Shown piece after piece: positions 57,048 to 64,000 of a DNA stretch of 64,000 nucleotides (positions within the stretch are counted from its first letter, which is position 1; each line of letters starts with the position of its first letter). The stretch spans positions 558,001-622,000 of the forward strand of contig JAGMVK010000022.1 in NCBI GenBank assembly GCA_020747065.1, in the 5' to 3' direction. The DNA is from Cadophora sp. MPI-SDFR-AT-0126. Its lineage: Eukaryota; Ascomycota; Leotiomycetes; Helotiales; Ploettnerulaceae. The notes beneath the pieces are model-generated. The model was not told the DNA's origin. It searched no databases and saw nothing but the letters and a program-made list of their open reading frames with translations. The position numbers were made by a program, and so were the translations under genes.

Positions 57048-58061
57048 ATGTCCACTTCAGGCAGATCGGAGTCATCGGAATGGGTTTCCAACGGCCCCCG
57101 AGCTGCTTTCAAATTCAAAACGACCATGGTAGAGATTGATCCGGATAGTCCGACCGTCAACTTCATCTTGTTCCCAAAGCTTCCCACAGAGATGCGTTTA
57201 AAAGTCTGGAAGATAGTAGCGAACGAAACTCGAAACATCGACATCTGGGTCCGCAATCTGTATATCACACCTGTCGATGGAGGTCAATCTTTCTGGGCAC
57301 CCTACTACCTGTACACCGGTGCTAAGGTTCCCGCTGTCCTACACACCAGCCACGAGTCCAGAGTCGAAGGACTCAAACACTATACCCTGGACTTTGGAAC
57401 TCAGTTCAGATACCCGCGCAGCTACCACAACTATTCCTATCCCGCAGTGGAAGTCAGATTCCAACCTCAAATATATATCAATTGGGAGGTTGATCGGCTG
57501 TGCTTGATGCGACCTGAGGATTTCCAAGAGTATATCACCACCGATGGCAACGAAAGCAAAGAGACAAAGCGTATCGAAACCTTCGTCGAGAAATGCACCT
57601 CCACGAAGCTCCGCCGCCTTGCAGTCAACGTGATCAATCCTGACATTGATCTTTGGAGTTTCGATTCGGCCACAATGGATTTCCCTTACTTCACCGACCT
57701 TGTACCTCGTGGCGGACATATTGAGGAGCTGGTCTTGTTTCGCGATGATCAATGGGGAGAGTTAAATGGCGATTTCGATTGGGACAAACGCAAGGTCAAG
57801 GGAGAATTTGATTTCGAGGATGTCGAAGTGAAGGAGGATGATAATGAGCTTGCGTCCCTAGATGAGTGGGCGGTCTTGGACGCGGCACAAAGCAGCTTCG
57901 TGGCGAAGCTTCGGATTCTCTTTGCCGAAGACCATCATAAGATGAAGCGCGATGATCTGATACTTATCATCGAGGAATTCCAAGAGGCTATCGACTTTCG
58001 ATACTGCAAGGTCGAGTATTCAACGCCGCAGACTTTTGAGCCTAACGTGAACAGAAGATGA
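57048..58061 (+). CDS. 2EXR-domain protein
   Basis: Single exon, 337 aa. The 2EXR signature is at about residues 37-60: FILFPKLPTEMRLKVWKIVA (consensus F..FPkLP.ElR..IW). Further family blocks are VPAVLHTSHESRVEGLKHY and YINWEVDRLCL. The remaining C-terminal part is acidic with a helical end. 2EXR proteins are expanded in plant- and soil-associated ascomycetes; no biochemical function is established. No signal peptide. The gene looks intact. Confidence 0.9.
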   Translation: MSTSGRSESSEWVSNGPRAAFKFKTTMVEIDPDSPTVNFILFPKLPTEMRLKVWKIVANETRNIDIWVRNLYITPVDGGQSFWAPYYLYTGAKVPAVLHTSHESRVEGLKHYTLDFGTQFRYPRSYHNYSYPAVEVRFQPQIYINWEVDRLCLMRPEDFQEYITTDGNESKETKRIETFVEKCTSTKLRRLAVNVINPDIDLWSFDSATMDFPYFTDLVPRGGHIEELVLFRDDQWGELNGDFDWDKRKVKGEFDFEDVEVKEDDNELASLDEWAVLDAAQSSFVAKLRILFAEDHHKMKRDDLILIIEEFQEAIDFRYCKVEYSTPQTFEPNVNRR

Positions 58062-58424
58062 GCGGGGTTTGGTATTGAAGAGATGAGTACAAGATGGGAG
58101 ATATTCTGGCCAAACTACACTACTTCGTTGCTACCTGTAGCTATTTCGCTGGCTGGGAACATAACTCCATGTCTACAGAGCTGCTCTTTTCCGTCGGTGG
58201 AGACTCAGTTAGCTTGGACATCGATATAGCTCGAACAGTCACAGCTACTCGATCAATATATTGCTAATTTCAGGCGCAAGTTCATTTCGTACTATTCTAT
58301 TATGTTTTCAATGGGCTAGTAATGTGCTAGAGAGGTGATAAGCTTAAAAATACACACGGTTTGAAAAGCCGCCCTGATTTACAGCTACGCAGCATCTCAG
58401 CATCCCCACGAGTCATCCAATCGA
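58062..58424. other. Convergent intergenic region
   Basis: Between the 2EXR gene and the tandem array at the KMO 3' end. No other feature. Confidence 0.5.
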
Positions 58425-58500
58425 CCACTGAACCACTGAACCACTGAACCACTGAACCACTGAACCACTCAACCACTCAACCACTCAACCACTCAACCAC
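58425..58500. repeat. 8-bp tandem array overlapping the KMO stop codon
   Basis: Five copies of CCACTGAA followed by four of CCACTCAA and a half unit. The last 16 bp encode the C-terminal residues and stop of kynurenine 3-monooxygenase on the minus strand. Confidence 0.95.
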
Positions 58501-60516
58501 CCAAAAACCTCCCTAACCCTCCTCACATCCAGTACCCATCCACCCCTCCTACCCACCCCAAATCCCACCCTCGCAACCCACCCCACCACACCCGCAAGCA
58601 CACCTACTCCTCCCACACCCGCAGCTCCAAGCAAAACCATCAACAACCTCCCCTGCCTCTCATCACTCCTCACCACCTCGCCATACCTCTCATTCCCAAA
58701 ACTCACCCTCGAATACTTCGTTCTCCACCCCAGATCCGGCAACCAGACAGACAGATGCTCTTCGAGGTATTTGCGTGCTTTGTAGAGGGGGGAGATGACG
58801 GACGCGCGCATCTCGGTGTAGTTTTGCAGGGCGAGGTCGTTGATTGCGTGCGCGTCGGGACGCCGGTGAGTGGAGTAGGCGGAGAGTGCGAGGGCGCGGG
58901 TGGGGGGAGTGATGAATGATGGAGGGGAGGGTGAGGATGTGGATGAGGATGTGGATGAGGATGCGGAGTGGGAGTGGGAGTCTAGGATGGAGAATAATAC
59001 AAAGACGTCTTCGAGACCGGCGTTCATGCCTTGTCCGTAGAAAGGGACCATGGCGTGGGCGGCGTCGCCGATTATGACGACTGAGGAGCCGTAGTGGTAG
59101 GGCTGGCATTTTATGCTGATGAGGGGGAGGTGGGGGTTGCTTCTGAAGGAGTGGATTAGGGAGGAAGAGGGGATGAGGGTTGTTACGCCGGGGAAGTGCG
59201 TGTCGAAGAATGTGGGGATTGTATTTGGGGAGGCTTCGAGGATTGAGAGATGTGAGGAGGGTAGGAAGAGGGTGCATGTGAAGGAGCCGTCCTGTCCAGT
59301 TTGAGCTTTTGTGATGCATGAAAGGGAAAAGAGAAGGGGAGGGTCTTACCAAGCTGGGAATGGCGATAAACATAAACTCCTTCCCCGGCCAAATATGCAA
59401 GTGATTCGGCGAGATCGCAAATCTGTCCGCTGAATCACCGCCATCCTTCGCCTCCTTCGGCTCAATCGAGAACTCGCACCACAACGTATCAATATACGTT
59501 TGCTGGTAATCCAACCTCGCAAATTTCATCAGATGATATCTTGCCGCGGAATGTGCCCCATCAGCTCCTATCATCAAGTCAAAATCAATCTCCACTTCTC
59601 GTGCTCGGGTGCCGGTCGTGTCTTTTGAAGATTCTGAGTGTGAGATTTCAAACCAGGCTTTGCGGGCTTTGAAATCGGCACCGGTGAGTTTGTGGTTGAA
59701 GAAGAATTTGACGTTTGGCATGGTCTCGAGTTCGTCGAGGAGGGTTTTGTTTAGGCCCCCTCGGTCGGCTGCATGAAGTGCCTGAATCCTATTGTAAGAA
59801 TATGAAATGATGCTGATGGGAGGGAGGGAGATATACTCGTCCATGGATATCATAGTCTTGTGACTGCTCGGTAAATTCTCCTGATGAGGATTTGCCGTGG
59901 ATCATTCGTCCTCGCATGGGGATGGTCTCGCTCAGTACTTTTTCTAAAAGATCAGGTCGCCCTGAATGCTTCATTGCGTTTATGCCTCGTTCTGAGAGAG
60001 CGAGGTTGATGGATCGTGAGAAGTTGAGAGGTGTTGTTGATGGGTCTCGGAGGTCTGTAGCCGAGTCAAAATTGAAACGAATAAAAATTTGATTTGATTA
60101 GACAATTCCGAGTGAGATGAGCGAGACAAGAATAGCAAACACGTCCTTTCAAACCCATAATGTGCCTTATCTCAGCAGGATCTGTCCAGCAAGAGCAAAC
60201 AGAAACTTCTGAGTGGTCTCGTGACCTTCCATTCTTCCGTAATCTTGGTGAAAAAAATCTGTCAACACGCTTGGTACTTTCCAAAGAATCAAAATGCAAG
60301 TACAATAAAACCACGGCAAGGCAAGTATAAAGAGCAATAGTCAAAACGTAGTAACACATTGCAAACGTCAGGTAGTACGGCAATTGTCAACGTACCACTT
60401 CTCAACTCGTATATCTCAACATCGTGACCTCTTTGCGCCGCATAAATAGCCGCAAGAGCACCCACAGGTCCAGCTCCTACAACAACCGTCTTTTGTCTCT
60501 TCCCCTGTGAAGCCAT
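58485..60516 (-). CDS. BNA4: Kynurenine 3-monooxygenase
   Basis: FAD- and NADPH-dependent hydroxylation of L-kynurenine to 3-hydroxykynurenine, the outer-mitochondrial-membrane step of de novo NAD synthesis from tryptophan. Exons 60516-60396, 60054-59837, 59781-59350 and 59291-58485 give 525 aa. Motifs: [13 protein letters not shown] (FAD, ~residue 14), [38 protein letters not shown] across intron 2, [12 protein letters not shown] (DG motif) and [21 protein letters not shown] (~332), diagnostic for KMO. The C-terminus has hydrophobic helix [21 protein letters not shown], consistent with membrane anchoring. Intron 1 is unusually long (341 bp). The Ser-rich insertion after ILDSHSHS is low complexity. 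ATG 60516 (MASQGKRQK) is used. Confidence 0.96.
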
Positions 60517-60868
60517 AATCGGCAAATGGCTGAAGAAAAAAACTGTTTAGAAAAGAGAAGAGAAGTCGGAGAAAGAAGGAGTCAATGACTGTTACAAATG
60601 AATGGCATCCCCGGAGGCGGCCGCTTCGCTTCATCCCTGCCTTCGAAGACTAAACTGACCCCTGCTGCGATCTAGCCAGTTAACCGCCAGACTCACGCCT
60701 TTTATGGGACCATTCCGACACTTCACTGTTCAAGGCTGACAAAATTCCACTTTGAACTTTTGCCCCGCCAACCTTCGACTTTTGACATTGACTTCTTCTC
60801 TAGTATTTCTACAACGGTAAAGCTTCCTCCAAGCTGCTTCCAAACGTCTGTTGAACCTATACGCCAAT
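60517..60868. promoter_or_regulatory. Bidirectional promoter region, BNA4 / MAP1
   Basis: 352 bp between divergent start codons of two housekeeping genes. No element can be named from sequence alone. Confidence 0.5.
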
Positions 60869-62266
60869 ATGGGCTCTGAAGCACCCACGCGCAAATGCAT
60901 CGGCCTCGATTGCGACAATGATGCTGGTACTCTACAATGTCCCACTTGCCTCAAGCTAGGCATTAAAGACAGCTTCTTCTGTTCCCAGGATTGTTTCAAG
61001 AGGAGTTGGGTATGTACTGCTCTCACACATCTTCTTGTGCATTGCTAAAGTGCAGCAAGTTTTGTGCAGAGAGCTAACCAAATCACAGAGCACTCACAAA
61101 GCCCTCCATAAATCCAAGGGTAACTTCCTCAGTAATTTCATAACCCCGAAAGTTGTCTCTGAACCCGATCCAGACACAGGCACCTACGATCCCTTCCCAA
61201 CCTTTCCATACACCGGTCCTCTCCGCCCCGTCTACCCTCTCTCCCCACGTCGCAAGGTTCCCAAGAGCATACAGCATCCCGACTACTGGCAAGATGGCAT
61301 TCCGCATAGCGAGCAGACATTTCCTGGGCGGACGAAGATTGAAATCTTAGATAAAGCGGGCCAAGAGGGTATGCGGAAGGTTTGTAGGCTGGCGAGAGAG
61401 GTTCTGGATATTGCGGCGGCGGCGGCGGTTCCTGGTGTTACGACGGATTATATTGATGAGATTGTGCACAATGCATGCTTGGAGAGAAATGTAGGCACTC
61501 TTGACCCAGCCTGTAGCGATTTACTAATGGCGATAGTCATATCCCTCACCATTAAACTACGGCCATTTCCCGAAATCGGTCTGCACGTCCCTCAACGAAG
61601 TCATCTGCCACGGCATTCCCGATCAACGAGTACTTGTGGATGGAGATATCCTGAATATCGATGTTACATTATATCACGGTGGATATCACGGCGATCTGAA
61701 CGAGACATACTACATCGGGGACAAGGCAAAGGCAGATCCAGACAATGTTCGAGTGGTGGAAGCTTCACGAGAAGCCCTGAACGAGGCGATCAAGGCCGTT
61801 AAACCTGGAAGTCTTTTCCGAGAATATGGTAATATCATTGAGAAGCGCTGCAAGTCGAAAAAGTGCAGTGTTATCCGGACATATTGTGGACATGGTATCA
61901 ACAGCCTGTTCCATTGCTCTCCGAATATTCCACATTATGGTAAGAATAAGGCCGTTGGTGCGGCGAAGGAGGGGATGTGCTTTACTATTGAACCCATGGT
62001 TGCGTTGGGCACATACAGAGATAAGACCTGGCCTGATGACTGGACCAGCGTGACGCAGGATGGAAAGAGGACAGCTCAGTTTGGTATGTTGTCCACTGCT
62101 GCCTGTTCTTACAACTGCTAACTTTGGGGCAGAGCATACTTTATTAGTGACGGCTGATGGTGTCGAGGTCTTGACAGCAAGACTTCCAAATTCTCCTGGA
62201 GGACCAGTACCAATGCCAGTTGTAGAATCAGCGACGAATGGGGAGAAGGTTGAACCTGCGAAATGA
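60869..62266 (+). CDS. MAP1: Methionine aminopeptidase type 1
   Basis: Removes initiator Met from nascent cytosolic proteins. Exons 60869-61009, 61089-61490, 61537-62083 and 62133-62266 give 407 aa. The N-terminal zinc-finger region ([40 protein letters not shown]), typical of the eukaryotic cytosolic form, is split by intron 1 and mediates ribosome association in yeast. The catalytic pita-bread domain has [10 protein letters not shown], the metal ligands in GDILNIDVT and [33 protein letters not shown] and, across intron 3, [11 protein letters not shown] short Ala run (from GCG repeats) lies in the helix before GVTTDYID. Length and order match yeast Map1 (387 aa). Intact. Confidence 0.97.
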
Positions 62267-62904
62267 TACCCTTGAGCTTGGAGTTGAATTGGCCGTGGGC
62301 ATGGTGGCAAGCAAAATAGTGTAAAATCAAAATATCATCAGCGTGAAACATAACCCAATACAAATGAAGGCAAGGAGACACAGTGTCTTCAAAGGCCATG
62401 ATGTTGACTTTTGTTCCCATTCTCAATAAATCCATCCACCTGCTCAAGTCCAGAATTGATCCCCTGACATGTGAGCGATCAACTCCTCTAATAACCGAGC
62501 CAATCCCAAGCCGGTCCAACTGGAGCTTCTCATTTTTGCCCTGGTGCAGTGTGCCAACAAAAGCCCAGCACCAGCTCCACCACGCGCGAGAACGGCAGCC
62601 TCACAGCACAACGCAAGGCATTTCATCATTCCGTCAGACTTCGTCCGACCTCAACCTTGCCTCAACTTGACCTCGACCTCGTCGTCTTACGATCCTCCAC
62701 CCCACACAACCAGCTGCAATAGCTTCCAATCTCCAGTACATCCCATTCTCAAAACTCCCACTCCTCCCGCCACCTCGAGTTCATCAGCACGACGAATCCC
62801 CCGCCTCCTCTCCACTTTCCTCAAGCCTCCCCAACCCAGCCCAGCCCAGCCTACCGAAAGCCAAAAGCTAACGCCAGCCAACTACGAAAACCCTTTCGCG
62901 CAAC

Positions 62905-62970
<66 letters not shown>

Positions 62971-63141
62971 TCCCCTCCTTCCCACCACGACACAACATCT
63001 CCAACCAGCAAAGCAAGACAAGCTTCACTGCGACCGACTGCGCCGTGATTGAGCATACTTCCCAACAAGAAAGGGATAATTCACGAATACTTATCTGCTC
63101 TGCCTTGGTCTGCGCTCCTGCGCTCGTACTCATAGCCCATC
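62267..63141. other. Intergenic region with tetranucleotide microsatellite
   Basis: 3' flank of MAP1 and leader of the cornichon gene. Long open frames on both strands near 62544-63133 arise from the simple repeat and C-rich leader and are not real genes. Confidence 0.6.
62905..62970. repeat. (GCAA)n microsatellite
   Basis: About 16.5 uninterrupted copies of GCAA lie 172 bp upstream of the cornichon start codon, probably in its promoter or 5' untranslated region. Confidence 0.97.
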
Positions 63142-63948
63142 ATGATGTCCGGCGAGGCATGGCTGTACCTGCTGGCGGTACTGATCAACGCCGTCAACTT
63201 GTTCCTGCAGGTTTTCTTCACCATCATGTATAGTGATTTGGAATGGTGCGTCTCCTCCCTTCCAACTCCCCCTCCGCATTCCCCATCTACAAAGCTCCTC
63301 CCAACACCAAATCGAGGAAGAAACCTGCTCGATAAGCCTCAGCTGTTGTCCAGCGGGTTTGCAGACTTGCAAACTTTGTGTTATATGGGGATAATTGCTA
63401 ATGGGGAGTGACTACAGTGACTACATCAACCCTATCGACCTTTGCAACCGCCTCAACACATACATTGTTCCCGAAGCTGCCGTCCATGGCTTTTTGACCT
63501 TCCTCTTCCTTATCAATGGGTATTGGGTTGCGCTTTTACTCAACTTGCCTCTTTTGGCTTTCAATGTTAAGAAGTATGTTCAAATACCTTTTCCTTGAGA
63601 CCAATTTCATCCTTCCGGATAAGCTGGAACTCGAAGCTTCATGCTCAAATTTTGGGTGGAAGAGAGAGGGATTTCCATGTTACCCGGACTTGACTGACAA
63701 ATTCGCTTGCAGAATACTCGATAACGCACACTTGTTGGATGCTACGGAGATCTTCAGGAAACTCAATGTTCACAAAAAGGTACGGGACTTTCTCTCTGAG
63801 GTGGTGTTGTGGTTGGGGTCTTTGAAGGAGTGGGGGCTAATCAAACCGTGAACAGGAATCATTCATCAAACTCGGCTTCCATCTCGTTATGTTTTTCTTT
63901 TATTTATATTCTATGATCGTAGCTTTGATACGCGATGAATCGAATTGA
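63142..63948 (+). CDS. ERV14: Cornichon / Erv14-type COPII cargo receptor
   Basis: Exons 63142-63245, 63418-63573, 63713-63779 and 63856-63948 give 139 aa (138 if the second Met, 63145, is used, the length of yeast Erv14). Blocks: [22 protein letters not shown] (helix 1), [17 protein letters not shown] across intron 1, the conserved [48 protein letters not shown] across intron 3 (the IFRxL COPII-binding motif) and a final helix [19 protein letters not shown]. The protein cycles between ER and Golgi and exports transmembrane cargo. Highly conserved and intact; it lies close to MAP1 on the same strand. Confidence 0.96.
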
Positions 63949-64000
63949 CTCGACTCTGCGATCAGAGTAAAATACGCGGAGGCATGAGTTTGGTGGAGTT

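Noticed and set aside
62544..63233. 229-codon open frame spanning the (GCAA)n repeat
   Set aside because: The length comes from the simple repeat, which is open in several frames on both strands, and it overlaps the cornichon gene in another frame.
1..64000. CRISPR arrays, operons with ribosome binding sites, tRNA or rRNA genes
   Set aside because: The DNA is fungal nuclear sequence; I saw no spaced-repeat array and no convincing tRNA or rRNA sequence by eye, though a tRNA scan could not be run.

Overview
The window reads as nuclear DNA of a filamentous ascomycete (Pezizomycotina; a leotiomycete would fit, but that is a guess). The grounds are genes split by many short introns (about 45-110 bp, GT-AG with CTAAC-like branch points), typical fungal families (HET, 2EXR, F-box-like, fungal-specific transcription-factor domain, DHA2 MFS, secreted Cys-rich proteins), and single-copy eukaryotic housekeeping genes at the right end. 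I rebuilt exon-intron structures by hand from splice signals and reading-frame continuity. Where phases close exactly I give the protein length.

Layout. 0.7-6 kb: a cytochrome P450 (-), a divergently placed and clearly broken LaeA-type methyltransferase (+), and a secreted alpha/beta hydrolase (+); together they look like the remains of a small metabolite locus. 6.5-9 kb: a multi-exon unknown gene (-) whose second intron carries a long GA microsatellite. 10.9-11.7 kb: a probable GPI-anchored secreted protein (-). 12.0-17.0 kb: a 5.0-kb segment bounded by ~45-bp terminal inverted repeats with TA on both sides; it holds an intact HET-domain gene and a decayed Copia-type gag fragment. 17.4-20.8 kb: a secreted protein with an in-frame stop, an SDR oxidoreductase, and a divergent histone-H3-fold gene. 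22-25 kb: a small unknown protein and an ER FKBP. 25-28 kb is essentially empty. 28-29.9 kb: an F-box-like pseudogene. 30.3-33.2 kb: two neighbouring same-strand genes for Cys/His-rich proteins that share motif and intron position. 34-43.6 kb: a secreted Cys-rich protein, a four-helix membrane protein, a DHA2 MFS transporter, a degenerate Nudix protein and a broken oleate-hydratase-like gene. 44-51.4 kb: a GH18 chitinase with an in-frame stop, a transcription factor without a zinc cluster, and a type-B carboxylesterase. 52-58 kb: a second HET gene, an Hsp70/actin-like protein and a 2EXR protein. 58.5-64 kb: kynurenine 3-monooxygenase, methionine aminopeptidase 1 and cornichon/Erv14.

The left and middle parts are accessory, gene-sparse and contain at least five disabled genes plus a gag remnant. 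Most nonsense codons could be explained by single C-to-T changes at CpA (CAA to TAA, CAG to TAG, TGG to TAG), as in old repeat-induced point mutation, though the ancestral codons are inferred. The right end (58-64 kb) is conserved core genome. The most interesting items are the TIR-bounded HET segment, the divergent H3-fold gene and the twin Cys/His-rich family.
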